Positions 44,701 to 57,041 of a DNA stretch of 64,000 bases are shown here, one piece after another. Both the position numbers and the translations under genes were made by a program. Location: the NCBI GenBank assembly GCA_026214975.1, contig CM047810.1, positions 34,193,498 to 34,257,497 on the forward strand, written 5' to 3'. Each line of letters opens with the position of its first letter. The stretch's first letter is position 1. This DNA is from Gentiana macrophylla (Eukaryota > Streptophyta > Magnoliopsida > Gentianales > Gentianaceae). Below the pieces are notes generated by a model that did no database searches, was not told the DNA's origin, and saw nothing but the letters and a program-made list of their open reading frames with translations.

Positions 44701-46536
44701 TATGCATAACATGCTCGAGAGGAAAGTAAAGGTCTATCTCTTCGAGTTCTTTCTTCTCATCATTCTCGCATTCTAGAAACATGATCTCGCTACTACGCTT
44801 TCACGCTTTTTTATCCTTAATTTGAACATCGAATTCTTGCAGATCGGTATCCAACGTAGTAAACGCGGTTTAGCATCTTTCTTTGTCATAAGATAGCGCA
44901 GAGAGCGGCATGGTCACCCAAACAATGATCGAGGCACCCAACAAGTAACTCACGAAATTTGTCCATAGCAAAGACTACGACCAATAATTCCTTTTCGGTG
45001 GTTGTGTAGTTCACTTGTGTGGGGTTCGATGTGTGTGATCAAGGCGTAAGAGATGGGCTGGAATTTTCCTTAATTCGCCGACTAAGACGGCACCAACGGC
45101 GTAGTTGGATGCATCGCACATGAGTTCAAAGGGTAGGTTCCAGTCAGGAGAGATAAGGATCGGGGCGGAAATCAGTTGACTTTTAAGCTCATCAAACGCA
45201 TGCTTGCAACTATCATCAAAATTGAAAACAACATCTTCTCTGAGTAAAGTGGAAAGGGGCTTAGCTATCTTGGAAAAATCCTTAATGAATCTCCTATAAA
45301 AGCCAACGTGTCCAAGGAAACCTCTTACTTCACGCACATTTTTAGGGAATTTCATCTTCTCTATAGCCTCAACTTTTGCCCTATCTACTTCCATTCCTCT
45401 TTCTGATATCTTGTGGCCAAGAACTATTCCTTCGTCTACCATAAAATGGCATTTTTCCCAGTTTAGGACTAAGTTCTTCTCCACATAGCGGGATAATACT
45501 TGATCAAGATTATCAAGACAGTGATCAAAGGATTGACCAAAGACTGAGAAATCGTCCATGAATATCTCCATACACTTTTCAACAAGCCCATCAAAGATTG
45601 CTAGCATGCATCTTTGGAATGTAGCTGGGGCATTGCAAAGACCGAATGGCATTCGCCTATAAGCGAATGTACCATAAGGGCAGGTGAAAGTGGTCTTTTC
45701 TTGGTCGACTGGGTCTATGGGTATCTGGAAGTATCCAGAATATCCATCAAGGAAACAGTAGAATGCATGTCCTGCCAGACGCTCAAGCATCTGGTCAATG
45801 AAAGGAAGGGGGAAATGATCTTTCATCGTGACTTCATTAAGTTTTCTGTAGTCAATACAGACTCTATAACCAGTTACTAGTCTCAATGCTATTTCTTCAC
45901 CCTTTTCATTCTTTTCTATAGTAATTCCTCCTTTCTTAGGAACTACTTGAGTAGGGGACACCCATTCACCACAAGAATTGCAAAAATAATACCCATGTCC
46001 AAAAGCTTGATAATCTCTTTCTTAATCACTTCTTGCATGTGAGGTTGAGCCTCCTCCTGGGGTCATCTAACACACTTAGCACCCTCTTCAGTTTTGATCT
46101 TGTGCATGCATATGTCAGGAGATATCCCTCTAATGTCTCCCACTTGCCAACCGAAAGCCTTTTCATTCTTCCTTAACACATTCAACAACTTCATTTCTTC
46201 TAACCGGGATAACTTGGCAGAGATAATTAAAGGAAGCTTGTCACCTTCTCTCAAGAAAACGTATTTCAGGTGCTGAGGCAAAGGCTTCAGTACCAAATCC
46301 GCAGGTGGTTCTTCTAAACTAGATTTAAGCTCCCCACTTTTCAACTCAACATCACTGAGTTTACTCAGTGGTCCTACTGCCAAAGCTTCACCATTCAACG
46401 AACCTTCATCAACTTCAGCTCCTAGTTGTTCTAGATTAACCCAACCATGATTATTCAGATTCTCCACTAATCGCTCATATTCAGTCTCAACAGCCATGAC
46501 TTGCTTTTCCATATAGTCGTTAAAGTCATCTGACAT
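44701..46536 (-). pseudogene. Athila-like reverse transcriptase and RNase H
   Basis: The N-terminal approach is at 46063-46536 (PLPQHLKYVFLREGDKLPLI, DIRGISPDICMHKI). After a frame break the RT runs open for 316 codons (45011-45961): CIDYRKLNEVTMKDHFPLPF, YCFLDGYSGYFQIPID with catalytic Asp 72, and IFMDDFSVFGQ with Asp 136 and 137, so the three metal-binding Asp residues are intact. The primer-grip side GFLGHVGFYRRFIKDFSK and the start of RNase H (FELMCDASNYAVGAVL) follow. RNase H continues in broken frames (TTTEKELLVVVFAMDKFREY at about 44950) with its middle deleted. The polyprotein is interrupted, although the RT core is well kept. Confidence 0.93.
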
Positions 46537-46869
46537 GTCCTCAATGGAGAAGCCGGTTGGATAATCGAGGGTCTCTGAATAGCTTTAGAGACATTGTAGC
46601 TCACTTCCCGATCACCAACTCCGTATAGTCACTTTGCCACCATCACAATCAATAAGGGCTCTGGTCAGAGAAAGAAAAGGTCCGCCGAGTATTAAAGGAA
46701 CATTCTCATCATTCTTGATGTCTCAGGACGTACTACCAATCGGGAAAGTGAATCTATCAATTTGAACTAAAACATCCTTTAATATCCCAAAGAAGCCTTC
46801 TTGGAAGATTTATCGGCCAATTGAAGATTCATGGTTGTGGGTTCTAAAAGATTATCTAAACAAAGTCAT

Positions 46870-47163
46870 TTACAAATGCACAATGGCATCGAGACTAATG
46901 GATGCACCTAGGTCACATAAAGAATTTGGGAAGACTAAACCTCCCATCAACAACGTGAGCATAAATTTCCTAGGGTCACCCCTCTTGATTGGCAACTCAT
47001 TATAACCAATCACAGAGCAGTTCTCACCAATTAACTGATCCATGTCTTCGAGCTTCTTTTTGGAGGACACAACATCCTTGATGAACTTTGTATACTTGGG
47101 CATCTCAACTAAAACATCAGATAATGGAAGTTTTACCTGAGTATTCTTAAGAAGATTAAGCAC
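46870..47163 (-). pseudogene. Athila-like protease
   Basis: The minus strand reads MPKYTKFIKDVVSSKKKLED, ENCSVIGYNELPIKRGDP and then LCDLGASISLDA, the Athila protease region; the active-site triad position is DLGA in place of DSGA/DTGA, normal for Athila. It would process the Gag-Pol polyprotein. The frame is broken on both sides. Confidence 0.88.
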
Positions 47164-47420
47164 TTTCTCATACTTTTGTCTTCATGCAAGGAGATGTTAT
47201 TTTTCTCGGGTGGAAATGGAAGTTTCTTTAAATCATTCTCGAAAAACACTTGCTTTGAGGATGAACTAACAACTTTTTATCTTCCAAATCTTTCCACCTC
47301 ACCACCTTTTCACTTTTCTTGCCACCGTGGATCACCACCGACTTCCACTAAACTCTTCATTTCTCGTGGATCACCACCGAGTACTATCATCTAGAACCGG
47401 GGGGCATGGATGTACGACTT

Positions 47421-47450
47421 CCCCTCCTGCCTTATCATTGGCAGGAGGGG
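47421..47450. other. Perfect 11 bp hairpin between gag and protease
   Basis: CCCCTCCTGCC (47421-47431) and GGCAGGAGGGG (47440-47450) form a perfect stem with an 8-base loop. It lies between gag and protease frames of the Athila-like element. Confidence 0.9.
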
Positions 47451-47569
47451 TTAGTGGTTTCCCTGGTTCGGGGGACCATTAAGTTGAGTGCCCGATCTTA
47501 AATTCATAGCACTAGCCTCTTCTTTACCATAGGGAATTGTGGGAACTAGATCAGTGCATTGACTTTGAT

Positions 47570-48995
47570 TTAACTCGGTCTGAGCCACTTGACCACCTTT
47601 GGGGTTCTTCTCAGTGAAGGGTAATCGCCTCGGTGGTCTGTGGCTTTTTGGTCAGCTACTTGACCGAGCTGCCTTTCAAGATTCTTGATTGAACTGAGAA
47701 GGAATTGGAAATTATTATTCTGCTCCTTCTGATAGGAATCCAATTTAGTGTCAAGATTACTAGATTGAGAGGGGCCTTGAGAATTCTGAAAGTTTTGTGG
47801 AAAAGATTGGATATACCGACTTTGAAACATTGGATTTGGATTGTTCGGCCAGTTCTGGTTGAACCTCTGATTTTGATTAGGAAAATTCATATTATGGTTC
47901 TGATTGAAGTTCGGATTTTGATTAAAACCCTGGTTTTGAAAATTGCTTTGGCCAGAGAACTCGATTGTTGAATCTCTCGATTTTGCTTTGGCCGTTGAAA
48001 GTATTAACTTCAAAGCTCGCCCACCCATGGGACGTAAACGAGCGGTATGCCCTACATTATCACATGCCTCGACATGTGGACGGACCGAATCGTCACGATT
48101 CTCGATAGTATTGACTTGATACGCAGGATGGGAAAGAAATCGACATCGCCAACCAAATGGCCAGTGACGACAACAACTTTCACAAAACAGAAACTTGAGA
48201 GTTCGAGGAAATGACCGGTTCTCGATTTGTAGGATTAGAGGATATTTTGAGAGCTTCCACTGCTTTGTTGCGCAAGATGGCGATCTGATTTTGCATGTTC
48301 ATCTCCTCGATCCTAGGTGGAGGAGGTGTCTGGATAGCGTGAGATGAGGGGCGTAGTTGTACTTGGAAATATCTTCAAATAATCGCCATCCTCTTCAGCG
48401 CTTTTCTTAAAAATGCCCTCCCGATGAACTATTGACCATACCCTTGGTGAGCTCGGTCACCCACTCGAAGAAAGTGTTGACTTGCCTCTGCAAGTCTGAC
48501 CATGATGAGGGCATTTCCAGAGAGAGCCTTAAATCTCTTCCAAGCATCAAAGAAAGATTCATTTTCCTTTTGGAAAAATGTGAAGATTTCACTCAAGCAC
48601 TGGGTCGCTTTTGGATGGTGGAAAATATTGACTCAGAACTCGTGCTCGAGTGCACCAGTTGTTATCGACTCGGCAGCAGAGAGAGTTGTACCACTCTTTC
48701 GCTTCCCTCTCAAGGAAAACGGGAACAATTTCAATTTAATTGCATCCTCATTAACCCCTTGTATGCGAGTTGTACCACATATTTCTAAAAATGTGTGTAC
48801 GTGAGTGTGAGGATTCTCGGATTGAAAACCATGAAACATAGATGCGTGTTGCATCATTTGAATAAGACCTGGTTTAAGTTCAAAGGTTGTCGCAGAATAT
48901 TTGGTAAAATGACACCGGGTTGACTCGACTTCACCAGGCATGGCATAGTCACCAACGTCGCCTTTCATTCGCAGCCATGATAATGATTTCTTCAA
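47570..48995 (-). pseudogene. Athila-like gag
   Basis: The capsid region at 48633-48960 reads TFELKPGLIQMMQHASMFHG, HTFLEICGTTRIQGVNEDAI and KLKLFPFSLRGK, the characteristic Athila Gag block. The C-terminal Asn/Gln-rich tail is at 47570-48028 (FNQNPNFNQNHNMNFPNQNQ and LDTKLDSYQKEQNNNFQFLL, IKNLERQLGQVA). The middle (48030-48630) is frameshifted. Gag would assemble the particle; this copy is broken. Confidence 0.9.
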
Positions 48996-49196
48996 TCTCC
49001 TCTCGCTAAACGTCGTTCAAATCTTGATCGGCCGTGTTCCTTCGCCGTCGGGAAGAACCGCAGGACGGACTCTTCGCTGTTTGGTCCGACTATGGTTCGC
49101 TCGAGGTCGGGTGTAAAGCGGTGAACCTTTCGACTCGAGTTTGCATAAACCGAACTGCAACCAAGTCGTCCGTGCGATTTTTTTTTTTTTTTTAAC

Positions 49197-49234
49197 ACTC
49201 GGTCGACCGAGTATCAGGGTTCGGTCGACCGAAC
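49197..49234. other. Two adjacent 16 bp perfect palindromes in Athila leader
   Basis: ACTCGGTCGACCGAGT (49197-49212) and GTTCGGTCGACCGAAC (49219-49234) share the core CGGTCGACCG and are six bases apart, between two T-runs. They lie in the untranslated leader of the minus-strand element, between the primer site and gag. Confidence 0.95.
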
Positions 49235-49378
49235 GAAATTTTTTTTTTTTTTTTTTTATTTTATTTTATATTTTTTATTTTATTTTATATGTAAACAGAG
49301 AAACTGAGAGCACCTGCCTACAAAAATCAAAACAGAAACGGAAAAATTAATAAAAACTAGACAACCGTACCGGCTCCC

Positions 49379-49395
49379 CGGCAACGGCGCCAAAA
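49379..49395 (-). other. Primer-binding site, tRNA-Asp
   Basis: The minus strand reads TGGCGCCGTTGCCGGGG, complementary to the 3' end of plant tRNA-Asp(GUC), three bases inside the 5' LTR. It is a primer site, not a tRNA gene. Confidence 0.9.
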
Positions 49396-49398
49396 ACT

Positions 49399-50493
49399 TG
49401 TCTCGGATTTTATGCAAAGCAAAATATAACAAGTAATAAATAAATCCGGTTTACCCCAAGTGCAGGGATCGTAGTATAGCGATTAAAAACCGGAGTCGAT
49501 CCACAGGGAATCGGGGTTGGTCTAGTTCTTAATTTTTCGAAATTTGTCACGATTAAACTAATACAAAACAAAACTAAAAACGAAAGCAAATAACTGGACA
49601 GAGGGTTGTCAATCCAAAGCCAGGAAAGATAATTACGAACCGAGCTAACTAAGTTGTTTCTATTTTATACTAAAACTAAAATAAACTCACTACGGTTAAT
49701 ATGATGAAAACGAAGCAAAACAGCACACACGATTTTTCTCAATTAATTTAACAACGAACAAGCAATGATCCACCGATTCCCGCAACCCTCAATTTCGACT
49801 CTAGATTATCTTGTGATGATTTAACGAAAATTGTGATTCACCTATCGAAGGTATGAACTCCTAATCTCTTAGAAAAGTTCGCCTATCAATCTTTTATCTT
49901 TCGATTTTAAAGATTAACGCTTTCATAACAAATGTGTGAAATCTCTCAATTTCGCAATCTAGATATTCAACCTAACAACTCTCGTTATTTTTAGGTTAAA
50001 AAATCTAATCTTTACTACGGTGATCTAAAGTTTAACAACGACTCTCGTCAAACGTTAAACATCAAACAGCAACCATCTCTCGATTTAAATTGCATTATCA
50101 ATATGAACAAAATAAAGATACAAATTTTGATAAAAACTCACAAAACAATCCGAAAGTCGAAATCGAGATGTTGCTAAGAATCGGTTTCACAAGGCTTGTT
50201 CCAACGTGCTTTAGCCTCTCATCATCGTATGATTGCTTGAAATCATTTCAGATTTCAACTGTTGATTCGGAAACCGTATTCTCCGGGAACAGTTACGATT
50301 TCACCAACAACGATCTTTCGATAATTTACCGAGCATTATAACAATACTACGGTATTATTATTTTTGATACATTTATATATATATAAGTATATAAGTATAT
50401 ATATAAATATATATGTATATAGATCTATAGATATATATATATATATTGATACTAAAAAGAAATAAAACAAGAACAATGAAAGGAAATTAAATT

Positions 50494-50561
<68 letters not shown>

Positions 50562-51918
50562 CTACTACAAAAAGAAATAAACAAAATAAGAACAAGAAAG
50601 GAAATGAAAAGAGATTAGTTATATATATATATATATAGTTACTACATCTAAAGAAATGAAAACAAGAAGAAAAAAAAAGAAAGGGCCGAAGGCAGGGGCC
50701 CTCTTTTCTGTTTGATTATGCTCCTATTTATAGAAAAGTGAGGAAGGCCGGACTGGTCCGGGAAAATGCCGGACTGGGCCGGTGTCATCATTGCAAATCC
50801 TAACTGATTCTATCCAAATCTTCGGATTATTTAATATATATTGGATTAAAACTTCTAAAATTCATATCTTGAGTTGTATACCTCCAAAAATTGCAAACGA
50901 AATGCCAAAATTACGGTCTCGAGAAACTCTACAACTTTCATGAAGGACTCTTCTTCAGAAAACGTCTTCTTGAGTACCTCGTGTTCCTCCGAGCGTTTTT
51001 GCGACATTTTTACGAAATTGAATCAATTAGCCACTTGACCACCATTTGAGTTGTAGAAGTCCGATTGACTTGATTCAAAATCCATTGGAAAGCTTTCTTG
51101 AAGATATACAACTTTTATTAAGGCCACTTCTTCAGAAAATGTCGTTTTGATGAGCCATTTCCATTACGTGTCGTTTACGACATTTTACTTGATACGAATC
51201 GATTAGCCACTTGGTCATAACTTGAGTTTTAGAACTCCAATTGACGTGATTCAAAGTGCGTTGGAAATCTTATGTGAAGATCTACAACTTTCATTAAGAA
51301 GTCATCCCCTGAAAATGCCTCTAAGCTGGGTCAAATCTCCGTCGAAAATATGTAACGATTCAAGTATTTAGGAAAACGACCCTTTTGAACTCGTAGTTCA
51401 TGGCACCTTCTTCTAACCCTCTAAACACCTCTTTTAGACTCAAAACATGTATCTACGTAGGATCTTGGTCCACTTATGATTCTCGCAATAAATCACCAAA
51501 ATACCAAACGTAAATCCGACATTTGATTCATTCCGGTTTAAACCGGTACAAAAACTAGTAAAAACACGATAAAAATACGATATTTTATATAATAACTACT
51601 ACTAACATATTTAGATGAAACATAGGAATTAATGACTCGAATCGATATATAAGTGCTCAAAATCCAAACCTTATCATCTTTTAATCATCTTTTAGATCGA
51701 AAGTATGTATCTACAAAACATCCAAAACATTGCAAAGTGTAATCCCATATAAAACCACCGATAAAACACATAAATCAACCACTTTTGCAATTAAACCGTT
51801 TAAAACCTCACTTGCTCAATAAATCGATTAAAAGCTCATTTTCTATGCAAATTATATAAATGTGGTGGAAATCATTATAAAATGTATCATTAGAAATCGT
51901 ATAAAATCACCCTTAACA
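49399..51918 (-). repeat. 5' LTR of Athila-like element
   Basis: 2520 bp, TGTCTCGG...CTTAACA, direct copy of 38590-41172. Sited next to the tRNA-Asp primer site; CCAGG follows at 51919. Confidence 0.93.
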
Positions 51919-51923
51919 CCAGG

Positions 51924-54900
51924 TGCTACTTACTTTCAATATGCTTTTGACCTCTTGTGATTGCGAAGATCCTTTGCATGAGCTACTTCTCAAATGTTTT
52001 CACAGTAAAATGGTATCGGCTCATCGAGACCTGGAATCACTTCCCGATCCAACAAAGAACTTCTCAAGCCACACGCTTTTACCGCTTCGAAGTCGCTATG
52101 TATTTGACTAACAGAGTCAAATTGGCAGTGCTGGATTGCTCCAGACTATAGCTCCATCATAATGAGTAAACACTGAGCCTGAGATCGATTCACGATCATC
52201 CTTAATCCGACTAATAATCAGAATCAGTGTAGTCAACAACACTCAGGTTTGCACCCGAAAACACAAGCATATGATTCCTCATTCTCTAAAGATACTTGAG
52301 GATGCACTATACTGCTATCAATACTCAAATCCAAGATTCGATTACAATTGACTTTTAATAATCTGACATTTTCTATCCAAAAGAGAACTTATCCCATTTT
52401 CTCTATATCCGAAGATTTGAGAGAATTATTCCGTGAGGGGTTGGGTAGGAAACCTCTCGTTGAATGTTGCATACGAAAATGCATTAGCATCTTAAACAAT
52501 AATATGGATGGGATACTGCCACAACTTGTTCTCATGAATTCGACCGAATCGATTTTTAAGAATATAGTCCACTTCTCTGATTCAGAGAAACTTTGGCTCG
52601 TCAGTTCTTGACTTTAGATAACACACTCAATTTGTTCTCTCAACTGTTGCAGTGTTATCCCTTATAAACACTAACGTCTACTACTTTACCAATATTGATT
52701 CTCCAGTCTATAAAAGATTCATCAATACTTTTGGTCAAGCTCACACATTTTAAATATGTGGCTTTTAATGACCTAGAGGTTTGCTTTAGTCCATAAATAG
52801 ATATAAGCATATACAGTCAATCTGCCATTGGCTTCTATTCCGAATGAATTCAAGCTCCGTGGTTAGGCAAGAAAGTTTCAGGGCATCACCCCTGTTAATC
52901 TTTCTGGTTTTCATGGAGTCAAGCAAGGTTGAGTGGTGAGAAAGTTTAAGAGCATCACCCATTTTAAATTATCTACTTCTCAGGGAATTACCCCTAGACC
53001 ATTTGGCTTTGCCTTGAAAGATAAACTTTTCATTCATTCTCATCACGTAGATCCAATTACACCCACTGGGCCTGAGACTCTCAGGTGGTTCTACAAGATT
53101 GTTAGCAGAACTGGAGTATCAAAACTCCATTTACAGGTTTATTGTTTTAAACCAACCTCCTATTGTCAAAATCCGTATACAGTCCTTCCAGAAGGACCAT
53201 AGGTGATCGATCACCCCTAGCAGTCTGTAAAGACTGCATAATCACAGCGGGTCAATGGTTAGACCATACTCCCACTGCATTTGGGTGGATTGATATTCTG
53301 ATCCAGTTCAGTAGTATTAATCAGCATAATCCCCAACAACCAATGTTGGATGTGGTCTGATTAAATCAGATAGCAACTCTTTGAGTATCTTTACTTCAAG
53401 GTCCAAGGTTGTTATTTAAACATTCTTTCAGAAAGGGTGCGACAGTACAACCTTCATTATCCGATCTTCAGAATATTATAACCAACCTTCACTCATTGTA
53501 TTAAGATATTTCATGATCAATCAACATCTGAACGTGTATGCAAAATCTCCACTCCTACCTTCAAGCATAAATGCTAAATGCCTCTATTTGCGGAAGTGGA
53601 GTAAATATACTTCACTCCTTATCCATAAATTCATAAGCATCTTCTAGATACACTTCTCGGTATTAAATAACAATGTAAACCGTTTACTTGGCAATCAATA
53701 TCTTAATTGAGTTAAGCAGTGTATCGTAACATATCAATGACTATACAAGGCAATACATGGTTTGTCCTTTCAGTGAAATCGTTTCACTCGGAGGCAGGCT
53801 GAGCATCTGTGCTGAAACTATGCTACAGCCTATACCTGAGCATGGAATACTCGTTTATCTGGTAATATCAGAGATTCCTCCAAATATTTAGATAAACTAA
53901 TCGGCGTTTCGAGTAGTCATTAGACAAAATGTCTATTACTCAAAAGGTCCAACTAGCTTGTATCCCTCATAAGACCCCAAAGGTCAATATGAACAAGTTG
54001 TGTTTCTTCTTTAGCTGTATTACCCTTTCCTAATTGAAAGGTTACTTAGTCATTTTTCCTTTGAGATAGTGTTCTTAGACTGGGAGATATGAATCACCCT
54101 TAGCCAGACTTCAGATCTCGGCTTTAGGATATATGTACTATTTAATAGATGCTGAAGAATCGTTTATTTAAATATGGAAACCATTTGTCTTAATAGTTTA
54201 TGATGTGTTACATATACCTTTTCAGCATTACTTGGCGGTTCTGACTTTATCAGACAAAAGTCCAAGTCCCAGATTCGTACTACAAATGTCATATTCACTC
54301 TCTTTAAGGCAACTATATTATCAATTTGAAAGTGAATCCATTTGTTTCAACGAATCTGAAAATATAAATTAAACTTCTACGATATTCAAGGATTAAAATC
54401 CGAAATTTCTTTCCTTATATCACTCCCACTATCTCAGCTGAGATAACTGCCCGTTGTCTACTCTTTAATCATTAATGCCTAGCTACCTTGTTCTTACAAA
54501 AGAACTTAGCTTCCGGGTCATAATCCCGGTTAAGAAAGTCTTTAAGGATTCATAGGTTAGTGATCCGAAATCACTTTCCTTATCCTTTATTTTATTTTAT
54601 TAATATTTCGGTTTAGCCTTTAACTTATTTAGTTTAGATGACTTACACATGTAGACATTTACCTTCCCATTCTTGGCTTTCCTTAAAAGGAAATGACCTT
54701 GAACTAGCAGTTTATAGGAGTAGACACTACTCGTAAACTGGGATGTCGGAAGAGATTAATATCAAATCATTCTCGTCATCTTTGAACTAATATCGGTTGT
54801 CTCTCGTTCAACACGAGTGACAGCAGTGATATACTCATCTATGTCACTTAAGTTTGAAGGCTCAAGAGGAGAATCCTCTACCGAAAATTAATTGCATTCT

Positions 54901-57003
54901 CGATTAATAAGTTCAACGTTCTCGTTACTTTTCCACTTTTACGAAGTCATCATTAGTCAATTTTAACGTGTTTAGCAGTTTAGATACCTTGAGATGATAT
55001 GTAGTTGAAAAATAAATTATGACAGAATTATAAATCAAATCATACACCACTACAAATAATGATTTTAGGAATTTTAAATATGATGTCATGTATGCAGTTT
55101 ATCCTACTATTCCAAGGATTTAATCTCACACCTCAGTGCCGCCGACAGATAGGTCAAAGAGGTGACGATTAAATTGATACAATCTCTCTCAACAATTAAT
55201 TGAGAATCACACATCATGATTTAATTGTTGATTACCTTCATTTTTCAGCCAAGATATTTCCATAAATACCCTTTAGAGTGTGACCTACTGTTTCAGAATT
55301 TTAAGTAGACCCCGAGTATGCCGCCGAAGAATAGGTCAGTGACCCGAAGAGTACTCAAAATCCTATCCTTTCGGAAACCAAGCCTGGAATTTTGATAGCG
55401 GTGAAGGCCATCCGAAGGTGGCCGAAATCAAAGCAGCACGAGGCGTCACCATTCTCTCACGGTGCTTGTGTTAACAGTAGAGGCCGAGGGGTCGGTTTTC
55501 TCCTTCCCCGCTCCCACTCGTTATTTTGAAAATTAGGTAGTCTCATTAGGATTTTCAGAATTTCTTCATAATCCGAAAAATAATAAATCATGAATATTTA
55601 AGTTAATCTTCCCACTAGTTAATCGGTTTCAAATACCGTCTAACTAGTGTCACTTACTCACGACTTTCCAATTTTATGGATTTATAAATTCTTTGTGTAG
55701 ACACTACACAATTAAAATTCATCAAGAATTTTATAATCCTAATACATTAAGACTTATTATTTTCCAATAATTCGAAAAACAATAAATCATAAAATTTAAA
55801 CCTCCTACTAGTTTATCAGTTCCAAATATCGTCTAACAAGGGTCACATCATTCATGATTTTCCAATTTTCTGAATATTTAGAAATCTCCTGTGTAGACAC
55901 TACACAAATAAAATTCACCAAAGAATTTTATAGTCCTAAATTTTTATTTTTTTTCATGATAAAATTTTTGGATTGTAGAATTTTTTTCAATAAATCAAGA
56001 AAAACAATCACTAACTTATCGGTTTCAAATACCGTCTAGTTGGTGTCCAATTTTTCATGATCTTCCAATTTTTTATTATCAAAATTCTAATTTATGTAGA
56101 CACTACATAACTCAAACCCCGAAGGATTCATGATCCCAAAGTAAGTTTATCATGTGAATTTTATATCCCGATAAAATTCTGTTTCATTTAATTAATTTAA
56201 TTTATTTTTAATCTAAATTAATTATCTTGTTCATACATGTCTAATTAACGTCAATATTAATTTTCTACATGTATGCATATGCTAGGAGTGAAATTCATGA
56301 ATATGATGCATGGTATGATCATATCACATAAAAAATCATACAAGAAAATAAAGGCTAAAAATAAACCATTGAGATGGACCGTTGGTACACACGTATCTAA
56401 TCTATAAATTAAATAAGTAAACCCTACGTTCATAAAATTTCTAATCTTTAATGAACCGCCGCCGCTGCTTGGTATATAATTTTCTGGTCCAGATCTTCAA
56501 TAAAAACCCTTCTAGCTGAGTTGGTTGAAGCTCTTACTTCCTTCATCACCATCCGAGTTTTATTCCCCTTCGTTGTTTTTTTCGGTCGTACTTTTTTTTC
56601 CGTCGTATTTTTTTTTTTATCGTTTAAAAAATATTCGAACAGGAAAAAAAATACAAAACAAAAAATTCAGAATTTTATACGGCCAAGGGGATTTGAACTC
56701 AGGTCTACGCACAATTAAACCTGTGACTTGACCACTGTGCTGTGGCTTTTATTCTTCAAAGTTTTCGTCCGAATTAGTTAAATAGGCCTTCGGCCGAAAT
56801 AAAAAAAATTGCAGAAAATTAAAATTACAAAAATAAATTACATGATATCCTATACCCAAAAAACGAGTTTACAATAAATCTAATGGTAAACAGATACCAA
56901 CCCCAATCCATCTCGTCAACCAAAACATTCAATCGCATAAATTAAATTAAAAGATGCAATTTTATTCTGTTCCACTCCTTATTAACTAATTATGCAATCA
57001 AGA
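51924..57003 (-). pseudogene. Decayed interior of large-LTR copia element
   Basis: About 5 kb between the Athila-like insertion and the primer site at 57025-57035. It belongs to the minus-strand copia element by position. Open frames are short, and no domain could be read with confidence, except that 38284-38589 supplies the end of RNase H. Heavy decay contrasts with the well-kept Athila-like element inside it. 54.9-56.5 kb holds an AT-rich region with a repeated GTGTAGACACTACACAA-type word (55697, 55890, 56094). Confidence 0.55.
56511..56748. mobile_element. Two tRNA-derived SINE heads, tail to tail
   Basis: Plus strand: A box TAGCTGAGTTGG (56513-56524, perfect to consensus) and a degenerate B box GAGTTTTATTCC (56555-56566), then T-runs. 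Minus strand: A box CAGCACAGTGG (56732-56742) and B box AGTTCAAATCC (56689-56699), followed on that strand by its own T-runs. The two units face each other with their tails in the centre. The reading frames here are by-products. Confidence 0.6.
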
Positions 57004-57024
57004 TCGCAAATCGCTTTAACCTGA

Positions 57025-57035
57025 CTCTGCTACCA
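57025..57035 (-). other. Primer-binding site of large-LTR copia element
   Basis: The minus strand reads TGGTAGCAGAG, one mismatch from the initiator tRNA-Met site, a few bases inside the right LTR. Confidence 0.7.
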
Positions 57036-57041
57036 CATGCT

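Larger units (their letters stand above)
38590..51918 (-). mobile_element. Athila-like Ty3/gypsy element, complete ends, 13.3 kb
   Basis: LTRs at 38590-41172 and 49399-51918, both TGTCTCGG...TTAACA, are nearly identical by eye apart from microsatellite lengths and short indels. CCAGG flanks both ends (38585-38589 and 51919-51923). The primer site at 49379-49395 matches the 3' end of tRNA-Asp, and a polypurine tract (AAGTGTGGGGGAGT on the minus strand) adjoins the left LTR. Gag, protease, RT, RNase H and integrase follow each other on the minus strand with frameshifts. FMDDF in RT and the tRNA-Asp primer point to the Athila lineage. The 2 kb between integrase and the 3' LTR, where Athila elements may carry an env-like gene, has no long frame. 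It is the youngest large insertion of the nest. Confidence 0.93.

Noticed and set aside
49379..49395. Match to the 3' end of a tRNA-Asp gene
   Set aside because: Only the 3' 17 bases are present, next to an LTR; it is a primer-binding site.
56521..56731. Two overlapping hydrophobic frames
   Set aside because: They read through the T-runs of two SINE tails.
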